A stretch of DNA of 64,000 bases from positions 2,618,501-2,682,500 of the forward strand of contig OX438750.1 in NCBI GenBank assembly GCA_949316235.1, in the 5' to 3' direction. This stretch comes from Oegoconia quadripuncta (lineage: Eukaryota > Arthropoda > Insecta > Lepidoptera > Autostichidae). Shown here one piece after another: positions 1 to 9,889 of the stretch (positions are counted from its first letter, which is position 1; each line of letters opens with the position of its first letter). Under the pieces are notes generated by a model that saw only the letters and a list, made by a program, of their open reading frames with translations, did not search any database and was not told where the DNA came from. The translations under genes and the position numbers were made by a program.

Positions 1-1
1 T

Positions 2-687
2 ACCATGTAACTTTATCATACCGATCGAAAGGCTTCATCATAAGGATAATTTTTTGCTAAATAACATAGTGTCAGAAATAAAAGGAAGACCATGAATTTT
101 AACATTTTTAATACAAAATTAATCAAATTTATCAAATGCTCAAAATGAGTCCCATCCTGTTCAATACAAAGTCGCACTCTTTTGATTATTTCGCTCCCTG
201 TCGATTTTTTGATCATGTTGTGGTGGATATTTAGAATAATACGTCGAAGTTCAGTTTGTAGCTCGTGGACACTTTGACACTGGTTCTTGTAAAGTAAATT
301 TTTTACATAACCCCATAAAAAAAATCTAACGGGGTTAGATCTGGGGATCTCGGCGGCCATTTTTTCGTCCATTTGTCCCGATCCAGGAAAGAAAATGTTC
401 ATTGAGATAGTCCTACTTACTAATTACGTATCTCTTTATCATTTTATCATGAACTTAAATTATAATAGGGAAATGATGCATACTTCTCGAGTGGGTAATT
501 AGTATTAGTAATGATAATGTCAGTTGTATGTCCTTACGGCAATGTCAGCTTTTCATTTTTCTGAACAAAATTGAACATCTAATGTTAAAATTCATGGTCT
601 TCCTTTTATTTCTGACAATATGTTATTTAGCAAAAAATAATCCTTATGATGAAGCCTTTCGATCGGTATGATAAAGCTACATGGTAA
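2..687 (-). mobile_element. Tc1/mariner-type element remnant with about 100-bp inverted ends
   Basis: The first ~100 bases and bases ~588-687 are inverted copies of each other; both contain TACCATGTA-like ends and the stretch that includes GATCGAAAGGCTTCATCATA. Between them the minus strand carries a decayed transposase piece. The long terminal inverted repeats plus the transposase remnant make this a deleted DNA transposon. The left end touches the window edge, so the target duplication cannot be checked. Confidence 0.6.
130..380 (-). pseudogene. Tc1/mariner superfamily transposase C-terminal fragment
   Basis: The minus-strand translation contains FFLWGYVKNLLY followed by a helical segment and a C-terminal RVRLCIEQDGTHFEHL stretch. 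This is the layout of the C-terminal end of IS630/Tc1/mariner superfamily transposases (the FFLWGY region follows the third catalytic acid). The catalytic motifs upstream are missing and the open frame runs on into the inverted repeat, so this is a broken remnant. Family recognition is from motif memory only. Confidence 0.55.
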
Positions 688-689
688 TT

Positions 690-1740
690 TTTTTTTATAA
701 ATAAATGGTTCGATTCCCGGTTCAACCATGTACTTATTTAAAAATCTATGAATGTAGTTTAAATTGTTTTTTAAATTAAAATAATGTCTTCTTTCAGTAA
801 AATGTTCCATCTACAAAATTCAAGGTACTTTCCCTCCATGTGGCATAGCCGTGGGACGCCCTGTATATACATACCTGAACATGTAGAAATTAAAAATATT
901 ATACTCCAAGTTTATTTCTAACAGTTATTGTTGATTTTTTTGCCCGTCCGCCTCTTGTGCCCCTCCCAGAAAAAAAACCTGGATCCGCCCTTGCCGAGTT
1001 GTGTATTTTTTTTGTAGTATTAAACTACCTATGCCTATTACCTGCTATTTCACTTACCTAATATGCCCTATTATTTTCCTTACGGTAAAAAAACCCGATA
1101 TAAAAAAATATTTATAGATCACACAATTAACGGATGTGCATTTGAAGTCGTTAATGATAATTACCAATAGTAAATTTGATCCAAAATTGCACAAATAATC
1201 GTCAGTGGGAAGTATGAAGTCACAGACACACCATTATCGCATTGATTTTAATAATTTTGTTTCTTCTTTTAATTTGGTTATCGTTTCTTTTTATTTGTTT
1301 TATTATTCGTTTTAGTATTTTTCCATTTGCACACAATTTGCTGCTAAACCCCAACGGAAGAGATCTTAAACAGATAAGTCCACATTTATACGTGGACCTA
1401 TTGTTTGTACTCTGTTATATGTAATTTTTTGGTGCAATAAAGAATGTTAAATAACAAAATTAAACATGTTATTAACTGCAATAGCTAAATAATGTAGATA
1501 TTGTGCTTTATTTAGCTATTACAGCTAGTTCAGCTGGTAAAATAGGTAACCAAGCACGACATTTCAGTTTGACAAATGCGAATGTTTAAATCAAGGTTTC
1601 CTATACTGTTAAATAGTTTAATAGACCGAGTATTTAGTAAGGCAAGAGTTTTGGGCTTATACGAAGGTAGCGCCATTTGTGTCACGATACTTTGTATTTC
1701 ATCAAATTGTCTAACCTAACTCGATCCTTACATGAGAATG
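690..1740. other. Gene-free stretch with decayed repeats
   Basis: No supported gene. Around 840-868 lies an end resembling other lepidopteran transposons (GGGACGCCCTGTATA, read outward). At 1005-1095 is a copy of a dispersed repeat whose relatives occur at 51215-51305, 52335-52430, 57325-57395 and 62175-62265 (shared TTAGGTAAGTGAAATAG and its complement). The rest is AT-rich unique-looking sequence that would be an intron of gene B if that gene extends left. Confidence 0.5.
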
Positions 1741-1752
1741 CTTTACATCCAG

Positions 1753-1909
1753 AAAAATGCTGCTCTGCCGCGTGATCTTGGGCAGATCGTTTAAACAGGA
1801 GAAGCCGGAGAAACGGGCTAACCCACCGCCTACTTATCATTCTATGGTGGGAGTGCCAAGCCCAAACTACCTCAAGTTCCATGAGTACGTCGTGTATAAA
1901 GGAGAACAA
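1753..1909 (+). CDS. Gene B, penultimate exon: tankyrase-like PARP catalytic domain
   Basis: A 157-base exon bounded by an acceptor (ACATCCAG) and a strong donor (GTAAGT at 1910). One base completes a split codon, then 52 codons follow. It begins KMLLCRVILG and ends [11 protein letters not shown], which corresponds to the last third of the PARP fold in tankyrases: the beta strand after the zinc motif, the PPP-x-Y loop and the strand holding the catalytic glutamate (E in HEYVVY). The same exon, with the same length and phase, occurs in genes A (24093-23937) and C (57563-57407). Upstream exons carrying the HGS and GAGIYF motifs are not visible between 1 and 1752, so the 5' part of gene B should lie left of the window. 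Confidence 0.85.
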
Positions 1910-1968
1910 GTAAGTGAATAACGTTACCATTAACACCCGTAAAAAATGGTACTAGCGCGAGAGATACT

Positions 1969-2120
1969 TACGTGAAAGACTGACGCAACAGACGCTTGCG
2001 TGAAAGACACTGGTGCAACAGACGCTTGCGTGAAAGACATTGGTGCAACAGACACTTGCTTGAAAGACATTGGTGCAACAGACACTTGCGTGAAAGACAC
2101 TTGCGCAAAAGACAATTGCA
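1969..2120. repeat. Minisatellite, about 33-bp unit, in gene B intron
   Basis: About four to five imperfect units built on GTGAAAGACAYTGGTGCAAC and AGACRCTTGC. It starts 60 bases after the gene B donor site. Units differ by a few substitutions; no coding role is evident. Confidence 0.8.
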
Positions 2121-2304
2121 ATAAGTTAAAACATAGTTAATATTTTCAAAATTTTTAATTAAATTGTTGTGAATTCTAAAATTGTTCTAAAGTCTGTGTT
2201 TCTGAAGTGACGTGTATTTTACTCACATGCTCTTTAGGTGATTTGGTGGTATAATTAAAAACCGATAACCGATCTTCTTTTTTCTTCTGCAATTGTTTTC
2301 CCGC

Positions 2305-2680
2305 CAATAACTGGACGGTGACATCTGTTTTTCCGCGGCTTTTTGGCGGGATCTCGCGCGAGTGAAGTAGCATTTTTGTTTATAATATATCATATAATTT
2401 GTGCATTCTGACTTTTGAAGCTTAATAATGGCAGAATATTGTGCAGCAAAAGTTAGTGATAGTGTACAAGTGAAGAGAAGTGTAAATTAAAGTGCGTAAC
2501 GAAGCTTTTGGGTTCCCACAAGAAGCCGCCAAAATCTTTCGTAAAGCATTCTGCCACTTTACTGAAGAATAACTTGACCGTGACTAGACTCTGTATACGC
2601 CAAGTATACGATGAATTACTTGTTTTCACTGAGACTGACTTATAAACTGAAGAAATATGAAAAATAAGACATGGCTGTTA
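2305..2680 (+). repeat. Dispersed repeat, second copy inverted at 52565-52930
   Basis: The two copies share long runs, for example around AATAATGGCAGAATATTGTG and CAAGAAGCCGCCAAAATC, at roughly 90 percent identity by eye. The plus copy has a short GTATACG duplication near 2600. It contains a short ATG frame (MAEYCAAKV...) that stops after 18 codons in this copy. Inverted ends were not found. It may be a nonautonomous element or a processed gene 5' end; I do not recognise it. Confidence 0.6.
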
Positions 2681-2819
2681 TGGGATTAGATCTCTTTGCC
2701 TTCTCCTAGAGGAGAGAATAAAACGAATAAAATAATGGACGGTGACATCTGTCTTTTCGCGTGTATCTGACAACTGTACTAAACTTTGTGGACATAAAAT
2801 AAAAAGTTGAAGTTGAACT

Positions 2820-2930
2820 TTGTGGACACAGACCGATAGTTTGGCTCAGATTTCTTACTGGTCAACCTCACCCAACGTTTTATCCGCACAACCGGACACT
2901 GGCAATAATGGTTGATCGCATTAAAGACGA
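2820..2930 (+). repeat. Short dispersed repeat, inverted copy at 16782-16866
   Basis: Both places share the segment with CAACGTTTTATCCGCACAACC / CGGATAAAACGCAACGTT and GTTTGGCTCAGATTTC / GAAATCTGAGCCAAAC. No coding signal. Confidence 0.55.
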
Positions 2931-3039
2931 CCGATTGCCATAAAATATAAAAATAATAAATTATTACTCAAATGTTGTGGACACGATAATTATAAATGCT
3001 TGTAACTTTTAACATATACTTTATAAAAATAAATAAATA

Positions 3040-3117
3040 TGCTTAGACATACACACAACATCATCTAGTTCCACAGTAAGCAACTATAGGCTTGTGTTGT
3101 GGATACCAGATGGTTGA
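3040..3117 (-). repeat. SINE-A tail fragment
   Basis: Matches the 3' body of SINE-A: the complement reads CACAAGCCTATAGTTGCTTA and GGAACTAGATG, as in the copies at 25452-25700 and 38208-38470. The tRNA-like head is missing. Confidence 0.7.
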
Positions 3118-3139
3118 TATACCTACTACATAATAGTAT

Positions 3140-3262
3140 ATTTCAATACAAGTGCGGAAAGCCTGTCATTGCAAAGAGTTCCGACAAATGTCACCCGAGC
3201 CGAGGCGCAGCCGAAGGTGAGGGTTGACAGTCGGAACGAGTTGCAATGACGGTTCCGCACGT
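3140..3262. repeat. Imperfect palindrome, about 120 bp
   Basis: Arms AAGTGCGGAA...CCTGTCATTGCAA...GTTCCGAC and GTCGGAAC...TTGCAATGACGGTTCCGCAC pair around a GC-richer centre (CCGAGCCGAGGCGCAGCC). It looks like a small foldback MITE. No other copy was found in the window. Confidence 0.55.
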
Positions 3263-4195
3263 GTACTGAACGACTATTTTTAATACAGTTGCGAAAAAAT
3301 TAAGCAATTTAATAAAATAATAAAATTTTTGGAAAATAGCGCCAACCGTAAAAGAATACAAGCAGAGACTATGGCAGTATACGTCATACAGCCAACTTTT
3401 TTATATTTATAAATTTAATTTGGCCGATACTAATATTAATTTAATGTTTAAATTTCAATTAAAATTACTTTTAAATCTGATATTGAAACAAATTAGTAGC
3501 TTTTTTTAGAAATATTTGCAATATTTGAAAACTTCTATGAATTTTTTTAGTAAAAACTTCATGGTTGGTTTTTTCTTTTTAATAGACATTATTTTGACAG
3601 TTTGCAAAGAAAAAGCACTAGTTCGGGAAATCCCACTTCCCGCACGCTATACGTCCCTGCAATATGCCACTTTTTGAGCAACTTTAAAAATACATTTTCA
3701 ACACACTTGCTCGTAAGGTTGTTCTTATTACACCGTCTTTAGGATCATAATGTAGGCTATTAAACACGAGTGTTTTTCATTATATTACAGCACAAGTGCT
3801 ATAATAACAACCTGACTAAGTTAAACATGTCTCTCATTGCAAGTTAGGTGTATGAAGACAAAGCCTTTCGTATTTAGTCGGGTAATAATGATTTTTTTTT
3901 CGGTTTTCATGTGGCAAAATGTATTCTACATAATGAACGAAAAAGATTATGCGTTTTCTAAATTGTGATGATAAATAATATTGAAATTTACTGATATACC
4001 TAGCCTTAATTCAATTAATTATGTTACAAAAACAAACTGCTAGTACTTTTTCACTTTTAATATTGGCTGTTGGTCGATCTAGTTCGCGCCATTTTCCATG
4101 CGTGCGCATAGATCGCGCACCAAGAAAGAAAATGTAACATTTTTCGTAAATATTTGTTGGTTATGACGAAGTTTTTAGTTACTTTGAGCTAGAAT

Positions 4196-4440
4196 ATTAT
4201 CGAAAAAAAATGAACCTAACCAAAATTTTACGCCGCCGGATATACTTAACGAGGCAAGAAATGCTGGCCTTTTACCATCAAAATCAAGTGAGAAGTACTT
4301 AGCGGCATATGAAACTTTTGTACAACGGAAAAGCAGCAAGATCGCACAATCTTTCTCCGAAAATGTATTTTTGGTATATTTTAATGAATATACCAAAGCC
4401 CAGCTCACTTTGGTGCATTTACTCTATGCTAAAAAGCACA
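4196..4440 (+). pseudogene. Tyrosine-recombinase (Crypton-like) N-terminal domain fragment
   Basis: One plus-strand frame reads through ~80 codons with LLPSKSSEKYLAAYETF and SFSENVFLVYFNEY. This fits the N-terminal SAM-like core-binding domain of the Crypton/DUF3504 type of eukaryotic tyrosine recombinase, where a KS-x-KY...Y-x-F and SFSEN-x-LxYF pattern is typical. The catalytic Arg/His/Tyr half is absent, no start is evident, and the frame decays after 4440. It lies in the gene B intron. Family recognition is from memory of the motif and needs a profile search. Confidence 0.45.
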
Positions 4441-4616
4441 GTAAACTAAAATGCACCCCACACAATGTGAACCACAATATAAACACGTGTGCTTTGTTTT
4501 TTTTTAAATGTTAATTACCGTTTTGAAAATGGTACTTTTACTAATTGTTTTAATAATTAAAACTGTGTTAATACCTACATGAGTTTTGTTTTCTTCCTCT
4601 CAAGTGTGTTGAAAAA

Positions 4617-4738
4617 CGTCGTATGAAACGCGTGTGCCTGATCATTACCAACTCGGCTATCTTATTGCGCGCTCGCTTGCAGCTCGCGCGCACAATATCG
4701 CCTCGTATGTAATGATCACCATAGCACACTTGTATCAT
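4617..4738. repeat. Foldback repeat with GC-rich centre
   Basis: ACGCGTGTGCCTGATCATTAC at the left pairs imperfectly with GTAATGATCACCATAGCACAC at the right; the centre (GCGCGCTCGCTTGCAGCTCGCGCGC) is itself self-complementary in part. Probably a small MITE in the gene B intron. Confidence 0.5.
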
Positions 4739-4757
4739 AATGTACTATTTTCTATTT

Positions 4758-4893
4758 GTAAATAAATACTTATTATAAAATGAAAACATCCATAACTCGG
4801 GTACACATGTCCGTATTCATCACACAAACATATGCCCCTAGCGGGATTCGAACCCGCAATCTTTTGGTATAGTGGTCACAGTTGCCACCAAAC
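4758..4893 (-). repeat. SINE-A copy (tRNA-derived head plus body)
   Basis: On the complement, a B-box-like GGGTTCGAATCCCGCTAGG follows a tRNA-like head, then the family body (TGTACCCGAGTTATGGATG). The 5' head is shortened. As a pol III-derived retrotransposon it has no protein. Confidence 0.75.
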
Positions 4894-4961
4894 AGATTGT
4901 CATGGGTAGTTATGCAGATAGATTTATTAAATTATAAATCATTTGGGGTGTATTTAAGGTT

Positions 4962-5156
4962 TTACGTTAATTCTGTTACATTTTGTATATTAAAATTAGC
5001 TTTATGCTCGCGGCTTCTCCCTCGTAGATTTAGTTTATCACGGACGGTATTAAATCCAGACGCAAAACGTTTAAGGACAATATTAAAAAATACAAAGCAC
5101 ATAATTGGAATAACAAGGTTTACGCAGAAATGTACAATTGCCATTATAATCGCCAT
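4962..5156 (-). other. Unassigned minus-strand ORF with one membrane segment and basic tail
   Basis: 64 codons: a hydrophobic stretch (VHFCVNLVIPIMCFVFFNIV) followed by LKRFASGF and a polar basic tail. The shape recalls the end of TM7 plus the cytoplasmic tail of a GPCR, but the usual NPxxY is not present (IPIMC instead). An acceptor-like GTGTGTTTAG precedes it. It could be a decayed last exon or chance. I do not assign a function. Confidence 0.2.
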
Positions 5157-5206
5157 AAGCGATTTCTAAACACACAATCCTACAAACCTGTATGTTCTGT
5201 TGAATA

Positions 5207-5493
5207 GCCGCCTCCGTGGCTCAATGTAAACAACGCCGGGTTTACGATTCGGAGGTCGCGGGTTCGATTTGGTTGGTGGTAGGGCATTTTAAAAGTCCGC
5301 CTGGCTAGCTACCACCATCTTATCTAAATCTGCCGCCAAGCATTGTTGTGTTCCTGTTGTCAGAGATAAGATAACCAGTCCCCCCAAATCTGTTGGGGTT
5401 TCCGGGTCAGTACACTTCCACCTTCGACCTCATCTTCACTTAACATTAGGTGTGATTGAGGTCAAGTACCAACCCGTTGTGCAAAAAAAAAAA
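5207..5493 (+). repeat. SINE-B copy, full length with A tail
   Basis: tRNA-like head (A-box-like GTGGCTCAATG, B-box-like CGGGTTCGATT), then the family body (GGTTGGTGGTAGGGCATTTT, TACCACCATCTTATCTAAAT, GGGTTTCCGGGTCAGTAC) and an A-run after GTTGTGC. It ends only about 30 bases before the last exon of gene B, so its A-rich/T-rich end adjoins the splice acceptor. Confidence 0.85.
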
Positions 5494-5522
5494 TAGCATT
5501 AAATTTTTTTTTTCTGTTTCAG

Positions 5523-5564
5523 GCATATCCAGAATACGTGGTTACTTATAAAATGGTCGAATAG
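5523..5564 (+). CDS. Gene B, last coding exon (PARP C-terminus)
   Basis: After a pyrimidine-rich acceptor (TTTTCTGTTTCAG) 13 codons [13 protein letters not shown] and a TAG follow. The matching exons are [13 protein letters not shown] in gene A and VYPEYVVKYKIVA in gene C, all 42 bases including stop and all in phase 0 after GEQ. Tankyrases end their catalytic domain with the closely similar AYPEYLITYQI, which is why I join this tiny exon to 1753-1909 across a 3.6-kb repeat-filled intron. Confidence 0.85.
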   Translation, partial: AYPEYVVTYKMVE

Positions 5565-5968
5565 GTGATGTTTCCAGAAACTTGTGAAGGAAAACAGGAT
5601 TTGGAGGGAGTTAATGGGGTTGTTCGTTGATTGATTTAACGAATATCCGCATTCGCGAATATTCGCTTATTTCTTGATGTTCGCATTCCCAAATATATTG
5701 CGATTATTTATTAAAATCACAATACATTTTAAATTAGTGAAAATAATTATAGTAAAGAAGTATTGTAATATATGCGCCAGTAACAGGCGATCATCCACTA
5801 TTTTGCAAATGTGAACGCCAGAAAATAATATAGAATATGAAAACAATATCTATTAGGTAAATGAAACAAAAAAGTATTAATTTACTCATGTTAACAAATA
5901 ATTAATCACACTATTAACCCCTAAATTCACCTGTTTCTCAAACCAATCAGCTTGTTCGAATTTGCGAA
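5565..5968. other. Gene B 3' flank, no gene seen
   Basis: AT-rich sequence after the gene B stop codon. A local cluster of GAATATTCGC/GCGAATATTCG words lies at 5640-5690. No further ORF or RNA gene is supported. Confidence 0.5.
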
Positions 5969-6150
5969 TCGTGTGGGAGTTTTGCCTCGTTTTTAACTTG
6001 ACCATCGCATTCGCGTTTACGCAAAAAGTATCTATGAAAAAAATCGTTTTGCAAACTATCCGCTAGAGGCGCTGCACATTTCTTCACACAAATCGTCACG
6101 TGAACGTGAACGCGGTAGTAAAGTTAAGTCGCAACAAAACTCACACTGCG
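5969..6150. mobile_element. Small MITE, same termini as 47053-47997
   Basis: Ends GTGTGGGAGTTTTGCCTCG and (inverted) CGCAACAAAACTCACAC, with subterminal inverted words GCGTTTACG and CGTGAACGTGAACGC. The right part (AAACTATCCGCTAGAGGCGC) is shared almost exactly with the 945-bp element at 47053-47997, so this is its internally deleted relative. Confidence 0.65.
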
Positions 6151-6718
6151 CAGATCGGCAATTCTCGGATTTAGGTTACGAACTGTGACAAATGGCGCTA
6201 AATTTAAAAACAGAACATTCGCATTCGCTAGTGCCTAAAAATATTATAAAGAAATAAAAACCATATGCGTGTCCAGTTTGCGAAAACAATTAGGTATTTA
6301 AATTTAACTTTCACTACCTGGGACACGGTGTGGACAATCTTTGTGTGTCGATTTGACGACAGAATATTAACTATTTCGCGTTTCACTAACTGGACACACG
6401 TGTGTCCAAATGTGTGTCCACTTGATGACTAACCCAAATTTATCTCCCAGAGAGAGTAGAATTGACAGTAATACAATTTTTCCGATAACAGATATATAAT
6501 TGCCATATTAGTTAAAATTTTCTTGAGTGTGCAATATGTCAAATGTCTATGTCAAATACAAAAATGCATTTATTTGTAAATGCTGGTAAGGTACACGGAA
6601 AGATATATTATAATTTTATATACTCTGTTTTATGCCATTGGGCATAATATGTCAATAATATTATGTTAATCTAAGTCATTAAAATAATATGCCACATTGA
6701 GTCAGTTCTTCATTCACA

Positions 6719-6985
6719 TACAGGGTGTAACGGTTAAGTGTAGTCATATTTTAAGGGCTTGTTCTACCCATCAATACGAACAACTTTTACTATGGGGGCA
6801 ACTTCGAAATCGCGAAAAAAAAATCAGCTGTTTCATACATTGCATCGGGAGGTTATTGAAATTTTCTATGGAACAGCTCATTTTTTTTTCGCGATTTCGA
6901 AGTTGCCCCCATAGTAAAAGTTGTTCGTATTGATGGGTAGAACAAGCTCTTAAAATATGACTACACTTAACCGTTACACGGTGTA
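6719..6985. mobile_element. Foldback MITE with ~110-bp arms
   Basis: TA-flanked palindrome: CAGGGTGTAACGGTTAAGTG at the left and its near-complement CACTTAACCGTTACACGGTG at the right, with arms continuing through the CCCATCAATACGAACAAC region. The loop holds CATTGCATCGGGAGG. A truncated copy lies at 36533-36688. Confidence 0.8.
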
Positions 6986-7138
6986 TATTGTATATGTATC
7001 TCTATCACTATATATGTATCTTATAAATAAAAGATGTAGAAGTGGTTATGAGTACAAATTGTATGTCCCAGTACAAAAACTTCAAGTTTTTAGTAAAAGC
7101 GTGTACTGTATGGCAGTTACAATTTATAATCATTTATC

Positions 7139-7484
7139 TTTAGATTAATGATTGGTCTCCGCGCCGCTACGACTAGATACCGTCGGCGTACTCGAAAAAT
7201 GCGGCAACAAATACTACGCCGTTATCGGCGTACCCGCGCCACTCACGCCACAAGTTCAAATTTCAAATTTTGGTTTAAGACTGAAGCAAAATGCCGGTTT
7301 GCGTAGTCAAACTATGTAATAACAATACTACAAAAAACAAGAAAGATACTGGCATCACATACCATCAGTAAGTACTGTCTATATCTACACACTACAATAT
7401 TAAGTTGCCGCATTCAGGAACCTGTTTTTTCTTCATAGTGCGGTATCTAATCGTAGCGGCGCGGAGACCAATCATTAATCTAAG
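7139..7484 (+). mobile_element. P-element-like MITE, copy 1 (THAP exon inside)
   Basis: 346 bp, with ~40-bp inverted ends (TTAGATTAATGATTGG...GGTCTCCGCGCCGCTACG). The flanks give an 8-bp target duplication, CATTTATC at the left and CATTTACC at the right (one mismatch). Eight-base duplications are the P-element rule, and the interior starts a THAP domain, the DNA-binding domain of P transposases. Copy 2 is at 46536-46880. Confidence 0.75.
7291..7367 (+). pseudogene. THAP-domain first-exon fragment inside P-like MITE
   Basis: ATG at 7291 opens 25 codons, MPVCVVKLCNNNTTKN... ending GITYH, followed by a consensus donor GTAAGT at 7368. THAP domains begin with C-x(2-4)-C and continue to a GI-x-FH-x-FP segment, so this is the first ~25 residues of the zinc finger with its native exon boundary. 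The rest of the transposase is missing. Confidence 0.65.
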
Positions 7485-7892
7485 CATTTACCTAATGAAT
7501 TCAAAAATAAAATTGGTAAAATATTTAAAAAGCAGGTGTTTGCATATTTTCTAGAGAAAGGTTATTTTATTATTCAGTATTGGAATTTCTGAGCGACAAG
7601 TACCTAATTTATTTTTCTTTTTATTGCATATTTTCTGACATCGTAGGTAATTAATTAATTTATCGTTAATAATTAATACTAATTTGACTTGCTTTAAAAC
7701 AATGATATTTGCACGCCATATAAATGGCAGAATATGCGAACGCGCTGTATTATATTTAAAGATCAATTGTTGGACCATATTCTAGTGAATAAATATTTCT
7801 TCGGCTATGGTTTTTGGTGGAAAGTTATTCGTAATCAGGAGTGAGGTCACCAATGAACATAGGATTTACACGAATTAAATTTCAACCTGTAT

Positions 7893-8125
7893 ACTTTTAT
7901 GCACTCGTACTTGTAGGGGTTGTAACTGAAAACCAGTGTTTCGCTCTTTGAGTGATGTGCCACACTGAGTTATATATAACCCATTTGTGCTACTGCGGCA
8001 CACACTCGCTCTTTGTATTTTCTATTCTTTACTATTATTTGTATGTATATTTCTTTGTAATTTAAAAATTGTGTAGTTGTGTGGACGCAGTGGCGCAAAT
8101 AAATGCTTTATCTATCTATCTACAC
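7893..8125 (+). repeat. Non-LTR retrotransposon 3' end with (ATCT)n tail
   Basis: Nearly identical, in inverted orientation, to 54268-54500 (for example ACCAGTGTTTCGCTCTTTG and GGCACACACTCGCTCTTTG), with related ends at 22800-23096 and 62510-62775. It ends GCAAATAAATGC-TTTATCTATCTATC, a tail typical of a retroposed 3' end. Confidence 0.7.
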
Positions 8126-8564
8126 AAGTAAAAAAATTGAGATTTCCATTTTGATTCTGTAGTAAAAGTTATTCGTATTTATAAGTACTTTCGCCCCCCG
8201 AAGTTTTCGGAAGCAGTCCACCCCCGGTAAAGACATATAGGTAAGGATATTAGTTTATTTACTCATAAGGTTACTTTTATTTTATTTATTTTTTATTTTA
8301 CCTTTTACAATTTTTTTATTTACTTGTAAGTTATTATAAAACTTAAATAATTATATTGGCGTTGTGTAGGTAATTGTTTTATTTCTAACCTTGCATCAAA
8401 TCGGTCGATACCTTACTTCTACGTCAGTACCGTCGACACTAGGATCATCAGGCATGATGGCATGACTGACGGATGTAGTCGGGTACCCTGGCGACTTGAC
8501 CGCACACAATACAATACAATACAACGCATCGCAACGCAATGAAATGCAATGAAAACAATACATC

Positions 8565-8625
8565 TTCATATCAGCCGAAAGACGTCCACTGCTGGACAAA
8601 GGCCTCCCCTAAAGATCTCCACAAC
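8565..8625 (-). repeat. RTE-like LINE 3' scrap
   Basis: The complement contains GGGGAGGCCTTTGTCCAGCA and GTGGACGTCTTTCGGCTGA, the same 3' coding end seen in the larger fragment at 57000-57310. No open frame remains. Confidence 0.55.
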
Positions 8626-8699
8626 AACTTTTCTCAATTTTCCACAATTTTTTATGTACAACGGATTAGCACTTGACCTCAATCACACCTGATTTGTTG

Positions 8700-8838
8700 A
8701 GCCAAACTTACATAGCTTTACTCAGCTTTAATGTCGTCACCAGTGTATCTCTTTCATTTCGGTTTCTAGCACGCTCCATCAACAAATGTTGGACATCTTC
8801 AACTACTCCACAGACTTCACAGTTAGGAATGTTTTTTT
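8700..8838 (-). pseudogene. LINE RNase H-tail fragment
   Basis: The minus frame reads CEVCGVVEDVQHLLMERARNR..., the C-x2-C...HLL pattern found after the RNase H region of non-LTR retrotransposons. It ends at a stop near 8705 and abuts SINE-B fragments on both sides. Confidence 0.45.
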
Positions 8839-8839
8839 T

Positions 8840-9150
8840 TTTTTATGTACAACGGGTCGATACTTGACCTCAATCACACCTGATATTAAGTGAAAATGAG
8901 GTCGAAGGTGGAAGCGTACTGACCCGGAAACCCAAATACATTTGAGGGACTGGCTATCTTATCTCTGACAACCGGAACACAACAATGCTATTAACATCTG
9001 TTTGGCGGCAGATTTAGATAAGATGGTGGTAGCTAGCCAGGCGGACATTGCCATACCACCAACCAAACCGAGTACTAAACATGTACGCCGCTGGGGATCG
9101 AAGCCTCGACGTCCGATTCGTAAACTCTATGTTGTTTACATTGGCTCGGC
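8840..9150 (-). repeat. SINE-B copy
   Basis: The minus-strand copy carries the family body and a recognisable but mutated tRNA-like head near 9075-9150 (complement: GGCTTCGATCCCCAGCG). A short second SINE-B end lies at 8645-8692, separated by the LINE scrap. Confidence 0.75.
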
Positions 9151-9547
9151 AGCTTAGCTAATGCAGTAAGAATGAGATATAATTGTGGAAATATGTAATT
9201 GTTCCAACATCCACCATCTTGATGTAATTAATAAAACATCCAACCATAATACAATTTTCTATGGTAACACCTTATTACATGAATTACTGGCAACACTAAG
9301 TTGGGGATTCACGAAATCATTAAAGCGATGGACTTTTAGTCAAACATTGTATTTACAAAGATATTTTTATACATTTTTCATTGCTATTACGATAAGATCT
9401 GTTATCAATACGCAAGTGATTACGCGGTTCACGTACGGTACCACACGCACTTGACTGTAGTGATGTAGTATGAATGACCAAGTCTTACTTACCTGTAATA
9501 GTTTTCCTTTTAACTTCATTATGTATAACTCCTCCACGCACACATAT

Positions 9548-9608
9548 CACACCCCCCCCCCCCCCCCCCCACACACACATCATCAACCCCCCCTACACAC
9601 ACATCACA
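9548..9608. repeat. Poly-C / CA simple repeat
   Basis: A run of about 20 C bases followed by CACACA and CCCCCCTACACACACATC. Poly-C of this length is error-prone in sequencing, so its exact length is uncertain. Confidence 0.8.
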
Positions 9609-9889
9609 AACACACACTGTTCGATAAATAAGTAGGACTATAAATGGTGACTAGTTAGAGGCCCCCCCAAATAGTATAGTAGCATCTCTATACATTAACA
9701 CGATATCTAATTCTAGTAGCCCTTACCTGATGGCAATTACTGCTGTGATCGGTATGAGAGAAATCAGCAAGTCCTCCTGTGTTGCTCTCGACACTAACTA
9801 TAATATTTTGAACGCTGCAATGCACGCAATTATTGTGTTTACGGTTAATAGTAGTCCACCGAAGATTAGATATTAGTTTTTAACAATCC

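Noticed and set aside
1242..1424. Hydrophobic 60-codon ORF
   Set aside because: T-rich sequence gives Leu/Ile/Phe strings by chance; no splice or family evidence.
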